Of a stretch of 64,000 nt of DNA, positions 36,214 through 46,475 are shown one piece after another. The position numbers and the translations under genes were made by a program. Each line of letters starts with the position of its first letter. Positions within the stretch are counted from its first letter, which is position 1. The stretch is from Palsa-1248 sp963737835. Its GTDB lineage: Bacteria; Gemmatimonadota; Gemmatimonadetes; Gemmatimonadales; Gemmatimonadaceae. The notes under the pieces are model-generated. The model saw only the letters and a program-made list of their open reading frames with translations, was not told the DNA's origin and made no database searches. The stretch spans positions 1,736,001 to 1,800,000 of the forward strand of contig CAVTUH010000001.1 of assembly GCA_963737835.1 (NCBI GenBank). Direction: 5' to 3'.

Positions 36214-38165
36214 ATGCCATCCAAGACGCTCGTCGTGCGCGAGATGCGAAGCAACACGCTCGTTCGCCGCCCACTGCGCAGACGGATCGGCGTGTCGTGC
36301 GTAATTGCCATCGCATGCTGGGCGGCCGGTACGCCCACGGATGCGCGCGCGCAGGCGGCCTCGCCGGCCGGCACCTGGCAGCCCGATCCTGCGCCGCCGC
36401 CGCAGAATCGCTACGTGGTGATGCACGGGATGCGGATCGGCATGCGGGACGGTGTGCGCCTGTCGGCTGACGTGTATGTCCCGCAATCCGGTGGACCCGC
36501 CTTCCCTGCGATCCTGGTCCGAACGCCCTATGACAAGCGCCGCGCGCCGGCGGCGTTCCTCGCCGACCTTTTCGCAACTCGCGGCTATGTGCTCGTGATA
36601 GTCGACAAGCGCGGCCGCTTCGAATCCGAGGGCGAATACACCATCGGACACAACGAGATCGCCGATGCCTATGACGTGATGGAGTGGATGACGCACCAGC
36701 CATGGGCCAACGGCAAGATCGGTGCATACGGGTGCTCTGACGGTGGCGACGCCGTCGTGTACAATGCCGTCGCCCGACATCCGGCGCTCAAGGCAGTCAT
36801 TCCGGAAGCGTCCGGCAGCTCCATGGGGCGCGCCGGCAGCTGGTACCGTTACTTCGGCGGCCGAAACGGAGGCGCCATCGAGCTGGCGATGGGCCTCGGC
36901 TGGTTCGCGCAAAACGGTACAAAGGTGTTTCTCCGTCCGCCGCCAGCACTGACGTGGGATCGCTTCGTTGCGATGCGAACCGGCTACAGGCTGGCGCTGG
37001 ACCCACCAGCCTTCGACTTCGACTCGAGCTGTCTGGTCGCTGCCGGTTGCCGACATCCTGAAGAACCGCGGCGTGACGGAGACGGACTTCGATTCCCTCG
37101 CTCGCTCGGACTTGAGCGGTCGATTCTTCATGACCGGCGACTACCTCAAGGGCGACGAGCCGGTCGAATGTACCCGCGCTCTTCGTCGACTCGTGGTACG
37201 ATTTTGCCCCTGGTGTCGTGCTCTCGGAGCGCGCGCTCTTCGAGCGCAACGCGACGAGCGCGACCGCGCGTCAGAACGCGTTCGCTGTCATGTCGCCATC
37301 GCTGCACTGCAACAGCACACGGCTCAAGCCGAACTACCACGTCGGGGCCCGGGACGTGGGCGATCCCAGCTACGACATGACCTCGCTCTACCTCGAGTGG
37401 TTCGACCATTGGCTCAAAGGCGTCAACAACGGCATCACGACGATGCCCAAGGTGCAGTATTACCTGATGGGTGAGAACCGGTGGCTGAATGGCACATCGT
37501 GGCCACTCCCCGAATCGCACGAGGTCCGGCTGTTCCTCGAGGGCCCGACGCCGAATGGTCCGCAGGCAGCCGGCCGGTTGCTCGCGAAATCCGGCCCTGA
37601 AGGACGCGATTCACTGATCTACGACCCTGCCCGCCCGGCCCCCTCCGTTGGCGGATCGTTGTGCTGCATCAAGAGCGACAAACTCGAGGGAGCGTACGAT
37701 CAGCGCGAAGTGGAGCAGCGGCCAGACGTGCTCACGTACTCGACCGGCCCGCTCAAGGCCCCCGTACGCCTCGCCGGGCCAGTTGAAGCGACCCTGTACG
37801 TCTCGTCAGACCGGCGCGACAGCGACTTCACCGTGAAGCTGGTCGACGTCTACCCGGACGGGACAGCGTACAACCTGCTCGAAGGGGTCTTGCGCGCGCG
37901 ATATCGGGAGGGATCCGAGACGGCCAAGTTGATGGCGCCGGGCGAGATTTACGAGCTGCGGATCCCCATGCAGGACATCGCCAATTCCTTCGGCGTGGGT
38001 CACCAGATCCGTCTCGAGGTGTCGAGCAGCAGCTTTCCGCGCTTCGATCGCAATCTCAACACGGGCGGTCGCAACGCCGAGGAGACACAATGGCTGGTGG
38101 CTACCAACAGTGTGTATCGTGGAGGTCGTCATGCGTCGTCCCTCTCGTTTCGTGTCATCGAATGA
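36214..38165 (+). pseudogene. second CocE/NonD (S15) hydrolase, two frame breaks
   Basis: Frame one (from 36214) gives a signal region (VSCVIAIACWAAGTPTDARA), then MRIGMRDGVRLSADVYVPQS, PAILVRTPYDKRRAP, DKRGRFESEGEY and the nucleophile in GAYGCSDGGDAV. Near 37025 homology passes to the next frame (VWSLPVADILKNRGVTETDF, MTGDYLKGDEPV) and near 37165 to the third (NVPALFVDSWYDFAPGVVLS). The third frame continues through EWFDHWLKGVNNGI and the jelly-roll end (VDVYPDGTAYNLLEG, GHQIRLEVSSSSFPRFDRN) to 38165. Each break fits one extra base. The intact length would be about 650 residues. Same family as the gene at 32657. It overlaps the next gene by ATGA. Confidence 0.85.
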
Positions 38166-39880
38166 ACCCAACCTGTTCCGCTAGAATGAATCGCCGCGGT
38201 TTCATTGGCGAGTCCGGAGCCCTCCTCGCCATCCTTGCCCTCCGCAAGGCACCAGCACTACACCTCCCCGGCCGCAAGCACTACGACGTGCTCATCCGGA
38301 ACGGCACCGTATTCGACGGGACCGGCGCACCGGGAGTCGAGGCCGACGTCGCACTCTCAGCGGGACGCATCGCCGCGATCGGCCGGCGCCTCGGCGACGA
38401 CGCCGCAGTGGTGATCGATGCGCGCGGGCTCGCCGTGGCACCGGGCTTCATCGACATCCACTCGCATGCCGACGGCACGATGTTCAAGGACCCGCGCGTC
38501 GAGTCGGTGATCCGCCAAGGTGTCACCACCGTGATCGTGGGACAGGATGGCTCATCGCACGAGCCAACGCGCACCGACGCCGAGGCGACCCGACACGGCG
38601 CGTCCGTCCCCGGGACGGCGACGGGCAAGACCGTCGGCGACTTCCTCCGCGAGGTCGAAGCCCTGCCAAGCTCCGTCAACGTCGCCAGCATGGTGGGACT
38701 CGGCACCGTGCGACACGTGGTCGTGGGCGACGCGGACCGGCCGGCGACCCCGGACGAGATGCGGCGCATGGTCGCGCTCGTCGCGGCAGCAGTCGAGGGC
38801 GGCGCCTGCGGGGCGTCGTCGGGGCTCGAGTACACGCCTGGCATCTTCGCGCCGCGCGACGAGCTGATTGCCCTTTGCCATCCGCTCGCCGCGCGCGGGC
38901 TGCCCTACGCCACACACATGCGCAATGAGGACGACCGCGTCATCGAGTCGGTCGAGGAAGCGATCGCCGTCGCGCGCGGAGCCGGATGCCCGCTCGAGAT
39001 CTCACACCTCAAGTGCGAGGGACAGCGCAACTGGGGGAAGCTCGACGACGTCTTCGCCCGCGTGGCCGACGCCCGGAAGAATGGCGCCGACGTGACGTTC
39101 GACTGTTACCCCTACGACGCCTACCAGACGGGCCTCGACAATCTCTTTCCCAAGTGGAGCAAAGACGGCGGCACCGACGCCTTCCTCGCACGGCTCGCCG
39201 ACTCGGCGGCGACACCCAGGCTACGCGCGGCCGTCCTCGAGAAGATCAACCTCCTCGCCGGCTGGAACAGCGTCCTCGTCTCGTCGGTCGCCGATAGCGC
39301 GGATCGCGCCGTCGAGGGAAAGAGGCTCGGCACGTACGCAGCATCGGCGGGGACTGACCCGTACGACGCAACCGTCGCGCTCTTGACACGGAGCCACGGG
39401 AGCGTGGGCATGGTCGGGTTTGCGATGGGCGAGGAGGACATCTCCCGCATCCTCGCTCACCCACAGTGTACCGTGTGCAGCGACGGAGGCGCCTTCGCGA
39501 TCGACGGTCCCGCACATGCAGGACAGCCGCACCCCCGTGGGCTAGGCACGTTCCCCCGCATCCTGGGCCGCTACGTACGCGAGCGGCACGTGCTCACCCT
39601 GCCGCAAGCCATCCACAAGATGACCGCGCAAAGCGCGGCCCGCGCCAAGCTGGATGATCGCGGCCGCCTGGCCGCGGGGATGGCCGGCAATGTGGTGGTA
39701 TTCGATCCGGCGACGGTGATCGACCGCGCAACCTATGCCGATCCCTTCCAGTACCCCGACGGGATCCACGCGGTGCTCGTGAATGGCCAGGTGACACTCC
39801 GCGAGGGCCAGCGCTCCGATGGACGCTTCGGTCAGGGACTCACGCCCGCACGATCGAGCGCCGCGCACGCGGCGACCTGA
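38162..39880 (+). CDS. N-acyl-D-amino-acid deacylase family amidohydrolase
   Basis: 572 residues from an ATG that overlaps the previous stop (ATGA); ATG at 38186 is an alternative. The start has a Tat-like RRGFIG followed by a hydrophobic stretch (ESGALLAILALRKAP), so it may be exported folded. The core shows DVLIRNGTVFDGTGAPGVEA, GFIDIHSHADG (metal site near 100), SSGLEYTPGIFAP, THMRNED, EISHLKCEG and CSDGGAF, all typical of D-aminoacylase/dihydroorotase-like members. It removes acyl groups from D-amino acids. Its coupling with the S15 hydrolase suggests use of peptides or N-acyl amino acids, perhaps from cell walls. Confidence 0.92.
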   Translation: MNPTCSARMNRRGFIGESGALLAILALRKAPALHLPGRKHYDVLIRNGTVFDGTGAPGVEADVALSAGRIAAIGRRLGDDAAVVIDARGLAVAPGFIDIHSHADGTMFKDPRVESVIRQGVTTVIVGQDGSSHEPTRTDAEATRHGASVPGTATGKTVGDFLREVEALPSSVNVASMVGLGTVRHVVVGDADRPATPDEMRRMVALVAAAVEGGACGASSGLEYTPGIFAPRDELIALCHPLAARGLPYATHMRNEDDRVIESVEEAIAVARGAGCPLEISHLKCEGQRNWGKLDDVFARVADARKNGADVTFDCYPYDAYQTGLDNLFPKWSKDGGTDAFLARLADSAATPRLRAAVLEKINLLAGWNSVLVSSVADSADRAVEGKRLGTYAASAGTDPYDATVALLTRSHGSVGMVGFAMGEEDISRILAHPQCTVCSDGGAFAIDGPAHAGQPHPRGLGTFPRILGRYVRERHVLTLPQAIHKMTAQSAARAKLDDRGRLAAGMAGNVVVFDPATVIDRATYADPFQYPDGIHAVLVNGQVTLREGQRSDGRFGQGLTPARSSAAHAAT

Positions 39881-39927
39881 CCCGCTCCAATCCTGACACG
39901 GCCTTCGAGGACATGGCCGGCGAACGG

Positions 39928-39951
39928 CGGGCGACGCATTGCGTCGCCCCT
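39928..39951. repeat. GGGGCGACGCA palindrome
   Basis: GGCGGGCGACGCA and TGCGTCGCCCC, between the converging D-aminoacylase and DinB genes. Same unit as at 34767 and 42569. Confidence 0.75.
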
Positions 39952-39990
39952 ACCCGGCGTGGTTCGGGCGTGTTCTGTACCCGGGCCGGG

Positions 39991-40419
39991 TCACTCACGG
40001 GCGCGTGCCGCCCACTGCCACATCCCGGACATCGTCTCCGTGCTGACCGGATGGCCGACCAACCGGGCCAGCCAGAGGATTTGGCCACGGTGGTGACCGT
40101 CGTGCACCATGTAGTACGTGAGAAAGCTCACTGGGTCGTGCGACGAACCACCAACGCGGCCGCCCCGCGCGAGGGCGGGCTCCAGCACCGCCAGTACTGC
40201 GCGGCGCTTGGCGGCGAGCGCCCGCACGGCCGCCGCCTGCGTCACCCGGAACCGATCGAGATCCGGCGGCACGGTGAGCCCGGGCGCGGCCCGCCGGAGG
40301 TAGACGAGACCACAGTTGTGCACATGGGCCACGAGGGCCGCGATCGTGCGCATCTTGGGCGCTGGTGGCTTGGCGCGCCACACCGCAGGGTCGAGTCGCT
40401 CCACAAGGTACTCATTCAC
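39991..40419 (-). CDS. DinB family protein
   Basis: 142 residues from GTG at 40419. The metal-binding His triad of the DinB four-helix bundle is present: HVHNCG near residue 32 and HDGHHRGQILWLARLVG near 105. The start VNEYLVERLDPAVWRA resembles the end of the first helix, and the same frame is open upstream (AAALLRDYTASAR), so part of helix one lies before the annotated start; no ATG is available there. DinB-fold proteins include thiol-transferases with bacillithiol or mycothiol and many of unknown role. Confidence 0.8.
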   Translation of the reverse strand: MNEYLVERLDPAVWRAKPPAPKMRTIAALVAHVHNCGLVYLRRAAPGLTVPPDLDRFRVTQAAAVRALAAKRRAVLAVLEPALARGGRVGGSSHDPVSFLTYYMVHDGHHRGQILWLARLVGHPVSTETMSGMWQWAARARE

Positions 40420-41153
40420 TCGGGCGCTCGCGGTGTAGTCGCGAAGGAGCGCAGCGGCGAGATCGATCGGGCGACGGGTGCCGCGAGACGCAGAATGACG
40501 ACGCAGCCATAGCTACGAATCTATCTAGAGCCGTCGCATGCGCGACAAGAAGGGAACGCCATTCGCGCAGCTCGCTAAGTCAGTTCGTGGCGCTGCCCAC
40601 CGCCAGACCGCTATCGAGCCCACGCTCACCATCGGCGTACCCACGGTGCCGGTCGGCCTGGTTGCCATCCGGCAATGAATCGGACGGATTGGCCGAGCGA
40701 CGCGCGTTTACGGTGCGAGGTCGCTCCGGCACCCTGGCAGCGACCTTCGCTTTCGCACAAATTCTCCTCGTCACGTGTGGCGGTACCGCGCCTACCTACG
40801 GACGCGATCGGCCGAGGGGAAACAATGTCTCGACGCTGCGTCTCGCTCAGTATGAGAAGCTTCCGTGCGGCGGTGTCACTCGGCACGATCGGTGCTGTGA
40901 TTCGCTGCGCTTCGAGCGGCGCACGGCTCCCGAAGCAGCCCCTGCCGATACGCAACCGTTTGGTTAGGCGGACGGCTGTTCGTCGCGGGTCGGACGACAA
41001 CCCGCATTAAAGATCGGCGAGGTCGTGCGGGGAGTCTATTGTCCCCGAGTGGTTACGCCCTGCGCGTATCCCCGAGTTGTACGCCCGCCCGACATGCGGC
41101 TCCGATAGAGTCATTCACCGCAGTTTGCCGACTACGAAACGCAAGGCACGCCA
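40420..41153. other. 734-bp region without a convincing gene
   Basis: Short open frames on both strands (for example 40675-41010 plus, 40626-41000 minus) lack family features, a signal peptide or a good ribosome site. GTTAGGC at 40970-40976 recalls the end of an integron attC site, but no partner RYYYAAC with matching arms was found upstream. It may be decayed DNA. Confidence 0.5.
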
Positions 41154-41930
41154 ATGCAAACAGATCAATCACGACCACCAAGGCGGTCCGGGCTGGATGT
41201 CCCACCGCCCGGCCGATTGACGCCGACCAGTGGGGTTGATGCCGTGGCACACTACAGCGGCATCGGTTACGGCTCTCTTCTGCGGCAACGTCTCAAGTGG
41301 GTGCGCGATGCGTTGCCCCACGGCAAGATCGCGCGCGTGCTCGATATCGGATATGGGAGCGGAGTGTTCTTTCCGGAGTTGGCCCGTCACGCCAAGTCGC
41401 TGTTTGGCGTCGACATCCACCCCAATGCGGCGCGTACGCGCGCCGAGCTATCCGAGTGTGGCGTGAATGTCGTGCTGGCGAGGGGTGACGGAGTCGCTCT
41501 CCCGTTCCGGGACTTCAGCTTCAATGCTGTCGTCATCGTGAGCGCCCTCGAGTTCATCGAGGAACCCGGTCTGGCACTCGCAGAGGCGTACCGGGTCACG
41601 CGGCAGGGCGGCGTAGTGCTTGCGATCACGCCGCGGCCCCACCAATGGGCAGACTTGGCGTACTCCGTGCTTGTCGGGTCCGACCCGGAGGCAAACTTTC
41701 AAGGCGGGCGCGCCCGCGTCGGACGGGCGCTCGAGAGCTCACGTCTCCCGATCAGGCGCTTGCCTCGTCCGGCGGGTCTGCCAAAATCGTTGGCGCTGTA
41801 CGAGTTGCTCGTTCTCGAGCGACCCGTGCTCGCGGATGCGCCAGGCGCGCAACCAGCTCGAGCCGCCGCTGTTCCTTCAATGCGCAAAGCCGGCCGTGAC
41901 CAGCCGGGGGTGAGATCCACCCCAGGCTAG
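41154..41930 (+). CDS. class I SAM-dependent methyltransferase
   Basis: 258 residues. The SAM-binding motif I is ARVLDIGYGSGVFFPELA near 60-77, followed by the acidic end of strand two (FGVDIHPNAA), motif II-like GDGVALPFRDFSFNAVVIVS and YRVTRQGGVVLAITPR. This is the Methyltransf_11 arrangement used for lipid, quinone or small-molecule methylation. The C-terminal 40 residues are Arg/Pro-rich and unlike the family, so the true end may have been altered by a frameshift. The ATG at 41154 has a weak ribosome site. Confidence 0.85.
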   Translation: MQTDQSRPPRRSGLDVPPPGRLTPTSGVDAVAHYSGIGYGSLLRQRLKWVRDALPHGKIARVLDIGYGSGVFFPELARHAKSLFGVDIHPNAARTRAELSECGVNVVLARGDGVALPFRDFSFNAVVIVSALEFIEEPGLALAEAYRVTRQGGVVLAITPRPHQWADLAYSVLVGSDPEANFQGGRARVGRALESSRLPIRRLPRPAGLPKSLALYELLVLERPVLADAPGAQPARAAAVPSMRKAGRDQPGVRSTPG

Positions 41931-42208
41931 CACGCGTCGCCGTCGCACTGCTCGACATCGGCGACCGCGCTTCGTGTTTAGCACCGGACAGCGGTGCCGC
42001 GACCACGCATCTGTAGCAGGCCTTCCACGGCAGCGACGCAGCGAGCTCGTCGGTCGAGATCGCACTACGACGGGGCCCGCGCCCCGGCATTGTCACGGGC
42101 GCGAATGACGCCCCTCCTCGTTCCCGCGTGGCGTGATTCAAGTGTTCGCTTTCGAACCGCGATCTTCTGCCATACCTTCTCCGCCCCCAACAGAATCGGA
42201 GAGGATAC

Positions 42209-42535
42209 GTGCCCACATACCTGTGGCAAGGCTCGTACAGCGCCGAAGGCGCGAAGGGCTTGGGCCAGGAAGGCGGCTCCAAGCGTCGAGCCGCCGTGAA
42301 GCAGATGGTCGAGGCGGCGGGCGGCAAGCTGCACGCCTTCTATTACGCCATCGGCAAGGACGACGTCATCGGGATCGCGGAGTTTCCTGACCAGGCGACG
42401 GCGACAGCCGTGAGCATGGCCGTGAGAGCCACGGGGACCGTCGCCATCCGGACGACCGTGCTGCTCACGCCTGAGGAGATGGACGCAGCGACAAAGAAGG
42501 CCGTCGCGTATCGGCCGCCCGGAGCCAAGGGCTGA
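42209..42535 (+). CDS. GYD domain protein
   Basis: 108 residues from GTG at 42209 with GGAGAGG at good spacing. The sequence YLWQGSYSAEGAKGLGQEG, RRAAVKQMVEAAGGKLHAFY, YAIGKDDVIGIAEFPD and ATGTVAIRTTVLLTPEEM is the GYD pattern, a ferredoxin-like fold. The family's role is unknown. It is followed after about 80 bp by an MFS transporter gene. Confidence 0.93.
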   Translation: MPTYLWQGSYSAEGAKGLGQEGGSKRRAAVKQMVEAAGGKLHAFYYAIGKDDVIGIAEFPDQATATAVSMAVRATGTVAIRTTVLLTPEEMDAATKKAVAYRPPGAKG

Positions 42536-42568
42536 CACGTGCCCGCAGCGACGGGCCGCTGGACCGAC

Positions 42569-42592
42569 CGGGGCGACGCATTGCGTCGCCCT
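42569..42592. repeat. GGGGCGACGCA palindrome at the MFS gene start
   Basis: GGGGCGACGCA and TGCGTCGCCC lie 25 bp before the preferred GTG start of the MFS gene. A start at 42539 would place the repeat inside the coding frame, which is another reason to prefer 42617. Confidence 0.75.
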
Positions 42593-42616
42593 CGTGCATC
42601 CCCGGGCCCGCCCGAC

Positions 42617-43906
42617 GTGGCGACACGCGAGGCCGGCCACCGCGCGTTACGCGCGGCGTTCGTCGGATTCTTCGTCGACATGTTCAATGTGTACCTGCCC
42701 ATTGTCGCCCTCGGGCCGGCCATGTCATTCTTTCAGCCGCACACACTCAGCCCGGCGCTGCAGTCGACTCTGTTCTACGTCGTGTTCGCATTCTCGCTCG
42801 TCGGCCGCCCGCTAGGCGCCGTGGTGTTCGGCCATTACAGCGACAAAATCGGGCGCCGCAAAGTCACCATCATTTCAATGGGCGGATTCGCGGCCGTCAC
42901 GCTGTTGATCGCGCTCCTGCCGGGATATGAGACGTGGGGCATCGCCAGCATCGGCGCGCTCACGTTTCTCAGGTTCCTGGACGGCATCTTCCTGGGCGGT
43001 GAATACACGGGCGCCAATCCACTCGCAATGGAGTACGCGCCCAAACAGAAGCGCGGGCTCTGGGCCGCATTCATCCATTCGGGGTTTCCGCTCGCCGTCG
43101 TGGCAATGTCGCTGATCACCAGCGGACTGTTGCGAGTGCTCCCAGCGGGGTCGCTGCATTCGCCGTACGTCCAGTGGGGATGGCGCATCCCCTTCTTGGT
43201 CGGCGCCATGCTCGCCGGCGCCGTCTGCGTCTACTGCATCAAGAAGGTCCCGGAGTCGCCAGTGTGGAACCGCGCGCACCACACGAGGTCCCCGTTGGGC
43301 GAAGTCCTCCGGGGCGACAACCTGCGCTGCCTCGCGCAGGTGTTCGTGACCCTGAGCGGCGCGTGGTTCACGCTCAACGCGGTCACGTCAGTTCTCCCCG
43401 GGGTGTTGTTGAACGTCCGGAAGGTGAGTGGCGCCATCGTCAACAACGCCCAACTCGTCACTCACCTGCTCCTATTCGCTGCATTCATTCTCGTCGGGAT
43501 GCTGGGGCAACGCATCGGACGCCGGGCGACGCTGGCGCTGATTGGACTCGCCGGCTGTACGGCGGGGCCGGCGCTGTACTACCTGCTCGTGAAATCCGGC
43601 TACCAGAGCGCCACTGAGCTGATCGTGCTCGTGGCACTCATTAACCTGTGCGCGACGCCCGTCTGGGCGGTCGTGACCTCGTACATCAACGAACGCTTCC
43701 CGACGGACGTCAGAGCATCCGGTTACGGACTCGGATACAGCGCGGCAATGATCATCCCCGCGTTTACATCGCTCTACATGCTCGGCTTGAGCGCGTTGGG
43801 CGTCCCCTACGCGTACACCCAGATCGTGTTTCTCGCGCTGGGCGGCCTCCTGCTGTTACTGGGTGCACTCTGGGGGCCCGAAACGAAGCATGTCGACATC
43901 GCCTAA
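42617..43906 (+). CDS. MFS transporter, metabolite:H+ symporter-like
   Basis: 429 residues with twelve hydrophobic segments. Signature loops are GRPLGAVVFGHYSDKIGRRK between helices 2 and 3 and RFLDGIFLGGEYTGANPLAMEYAPKQKRG, the RGxxxGGE-like region of the MHS (proline/betaine, dicarboxylate or shikimate) group, then NERFPTDVRASGYGLGYS near helix 11. The substrate cannot be told. The GTG at 42617 was chosen because the upstream part of the open frame runs through a repeat palindrome and has no family match. The stop is 3 bp from the converging sulfatase stop. Confidence 0.88.
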   Translation: MATREAGHRALRAAFVGFFVDMFNVYLPIVALGPAMSFFQPHTLSPALQSTLFYVVFAFSLVGRPLGAVVFGHYSDKIGRRKVTIISMGGFAAVTLLIALLPGYETWGIASIGALTFLRFLDGIFLGGEYTGANPLAMEYAPKQKRGLWAAFIHSGFPLAVVAMSLITSGLLRVLPAGSLHSPYVQWGWRIPFLVGAMLAGAVCVYCIKKVPESPVWNRAHHTRSPLGEVLRGDNLRCLAQVFVTLSGAWFTLNAVTSVLPGVLLNVRKVSGAIVNNAQLVTHLLLFAAFILVGMLGQRIGRRATLALIGLAGCTAGPALYYLLVKSGYQSATELIVLVALINLCATPVWAVVTSYINERFPTDVRASGYGLGYSAAMIIPAFTSLYMLGLSALGVPYAYTQIVFLALGGLLLLLGALWGPETKHVDIA

Positions 43907-43909
43907 TCG

Positions 43910-46285
43910 TCATTGCGTGGCCATGGCGACGCGCAGGCGCTGCTCTGGTGTGATCATGTGCCGGCTCCCCGGCGGCACATCGCCCAGGTCGAGCTCCACC
44001 CAGTTCACCGTTCCATTGAACTCGCGCGTGTTGTAGTCGGTCGTCACCGGTGAGCCGTACTCCGTACCGATATCACAGGTCTCGTCGGCGGAGAAGAGTT
44101 GTGGCTCGGTCTCGTCGACCCGCCCCTCGCCGACCACTTTCCCGTCGACGTACAGCGTGACGTTGCCGCCCTTCGCCACCCCTCCACCATCGTAGGCGAA
44201 CTCCATGCGCGCCTGGTGGCGTCCTTCGGGGATCGCCGTGCGGCTCTCGGCCACGCACTCCTTCACGCCAAAGAAGTTGTACACGTGCTTGAGCTTCCCA
44301 CCCTTCGTATACAGGCTGAACCCACCTGTGATACCGCCCACGGCGATGATGACGCCCTCCGCACCACCCTTGGGCACGACAATGTCGGCGGTGATCGTGT
44401 AGGACTTGTTGTGGAGGTTGAGAATGGAGCTCTCCGTGAGCCGTCCCATTCCTCCGAACAGCAGTTGCCGATTGCCACGCGCGAGCTCAGGCCGTCCGGC
44501 CCGGTCTGAGTCTGCCCGTTCGATCATCCGATCGTCGAGCGGGAGCACATTGTACTTCATCGCTTCGATCAACCACTGACGCTGCAGCTCGGCGAGCTTG
44601 GCAGGTTGCTCCTTCGCCAGGTCACGCGACTGGGTCCAGTCCTTCGTTGTGTCATACAGCTCCCACTTGTCGTCGTCGAACGCGACGAGTTGCGCCTCGC
44701 CGGTCTGCCACGGGGTCCGGTGCTTGGTCACCGCCGTCCAGCCCTTATGGTCAATGCCGCGGTTCCCGAACATCTCGAAGTACTGCGTCACGTGACGCTC
44801 GCTCGCCCGTGCGTCGTCGAAGGAGTAGCGCATGCTCACGCCCTCGATCGGGTGCTGCATCACCCCGTTCACGTACGTGGGGTGCGGGAGGTTCGCGACC
44901 TCCAGGATTGTCGGCGCCACATCGATGATGTGATGGAACTGCGAGCGAATCTCGCCCTTGGCCTTGATGCCGCGCGGCCAGTGGACGATCGTCCCGTTGC
45001 GGGTGCCACCCCAGTGTGACGCGACCTGCTTCGTCCACTGATACGGCGTATCCAACGCGTGCGCCCACCCGACCGCGTAGTGGTTATACGCTTGCGGTCC
45101 GCCGAACAGTGCGAGCCGGCTCTTCAGAAACTCCGGAGTCTCGAGAGCAAATCCAGCGAGCGTGATCATCTCGTTGAAGGTGCCCTGCAACGACCCCTCG
45201 GCCGACGCACCGTTGTCGCCAATCATGACGTAGATCAGCGTGTCGTCGAGGATGTCGAGATCCTCGAGCGCGTCGACCAGAAGCCCCACGTGGTGGTCGG
45301 TGTGCTCGAGAAACCCCGCGTAGATCTCCATCTCGCGAGCCAGGACCGGCTTCATTTCGGCGGTAACGGTATCCCACGCCGGGATCTCCGGATGCCGTGG
45401 TGTGAGTGTCGCGTCCTTGGGGATGACGCCGAGCTTCTTCTGCCGGGCGAAGATCTCCTCGCGCAGCACGTCCCAACCCTTGTCGAACTTGCCCTTGTAC
45501 TTGTCCGCCCATTCTGCCGGCACCTGATGCGGCGCGTGTGTGGCCCCTGGCGCGAAGTACGCGAAGAACGGCTTGTCGGGCATCAGGGACTTCTGCTGTC
45601 GGATCCATTTGATCGCCTTGTCCGTCAAGTCGGTCGTGAGGTGATACCCTTGCTCCGGCGTCTTGGGCTGTTCGACGGGTGTCGTGCCCTCGAAGAGGGC
45701 CGGGTAGTACTGGTTGGTTTCACCACCAATGAACCCGTAGAAGTATTCGAACCCCCAGCCGCCGCTCGGCCAGTTGTTGAACGGGCCCAGCGGACTCGTC
45801 TCCCAGACCGGCACTTCGTGGCACTTGCCGAACTGCGCCGTGGAGTACCCGTTGAGCTTCAGGATCTCCGCGATGGGCGCACAGGTGTTCGGCCGCATCG
45901 AGTTCTGACCGGGCGCGGACGTCGCCAACTCGGTGATCGAGCCCATGCCGACGGTGTGATGATTTCGCCCGGTCAACAGTGCGGCGCGGGTGGGTGAACA
46001 CAGTGCCGTCGTATGAAAGCGATTGTATTTGAGCCCGCCGGCAGCGAGCCGCTCGAAATTCGGGGTTGCTACTGGGCCGCCGAAGGCACTCGACGCGCCA
46101 AATCCGACATCGTCGACGAGCACCACGAACACGTTCGGGGCGCCGACGGGCGGGCGCAAGGGAACGATCGGCGGATACTTCGTCTCGGGGTCCTTGGCGT
46201 CGTACGTCGTCGTTCCCTGCGCGCGCGGGATGTCAGGAATGGGCAAGACATCCCGCTGAGGCGCATCGTGCGCTCCTGTCGTCAT
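43910..46285 (-). CDS. arylsulfatase
   Basis: 791 residues from ATG at 46285 with AGGAG 8 bp upstream; the longer frame to 46396 lacks support. The family start NVFVVLVDDVGFG gives the metal Asp pair, and the site CSPTRAALLTGRN near residue 94 holds the Cys that must be converted to formylglycine. Later motifs are HAPHQVPAEW, HTDHHVG and MIGDNGAS (metal site). The C-terminal 200 residues are a beta-rich region (NKSYTITADIVVPKG). No signal peptide is seen, so it is probably cytoplasmic, like the Pseudomonas AtsA type. A formylglycine-generating enzyme gene is not in the window. It would release sulfate from aryl sulfates. Confidence 0.95.
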   Translation of the reverse strand: MTTGAHDAPQRDVLPIPDIPRAQGTTTYDAKDPETKYPPIVPLRPPVGAPNVFVVLVDDVGFGASSAFGGPVATPNFERLAAGGLKYNRFHTTALCSPTRAALLTGRNHHTVGMGSITELATSAPGQNSMRPNTCAPIAEILKLNGYSTAQFGKCHEVPVWETSPLGPFNNWPSGGWGFEYFYGFIGGETNQYYPALFEGTTPVEQPKTPEQGYHLTTDLTDKAIKWIRQQKSLMPDKPFFAYFAPGATHAPHQVPAEWADKYKGKFDKGWDVLREEIFARQKKLGVIPKDATLTPRHPEIPAWDTVTAEMKPVLAREMEIYAGFLEHTDHHVGLLVDALEDLDILDDTLIYVMIGDNGASAEGSLQGTFNEMITLAGFALETPEFLKSRLALFGGPQAYNHYAVGWAHALDTPYQWTKQVASHWGGTRNGTIVHWPRGIKAKGEIRSQFHHIIDVAPTILEVANLPHPTYVNGVMQHPIEGVSMRYSFDDARASERHVTQYFEMFGNRGIDHKGWTAVTKHRTPWQTGEAQLVAFDDDKWELYDTTKDWTQSRDLAKEQPAKLAELQRQWLIEAMKYNVLPLDDRMIERADSDRAGRPELARGNRQLLFGGMGRLTESSILNLHNKSYTITADIVVPKGGAEGVIIAVGGITGGFSLYTKGGKLKHVYNFFGVKECVAESRTAIPEGRHQARMEFAYDGGGVAKGGNVTLYVDGKVVGEGRVDETEPQLFSADETCDIGTEYGSPVTTDYNTREFNGTVNWVELDLGDVPPGSRHMITPEQRLRVAMATQ

Positions 46286-46475
46286 GGCATCTCCTGAGAT
46301 AGACAAACGCGCCACCTGGGTGCCGGCCTGGGCAATGCCGGCAACGCGCGAAGTGCCGCAGATTCGATTCTCCACCACCGCTCCAACGGGAACCATTGGA
46401 CCAAAGTGTGTGGGAGCGTCGCATCACCCCCGTGCATTCAGATCTTCCACCCCCCGGTCGGAGACATCACATTCT

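Noticed and set aside
40675..41010. Plus-strand open frame of 111 codons.
   Set aside because: Arg/Ser-rich shadow-like composition, no ribosome site and no family pattern.
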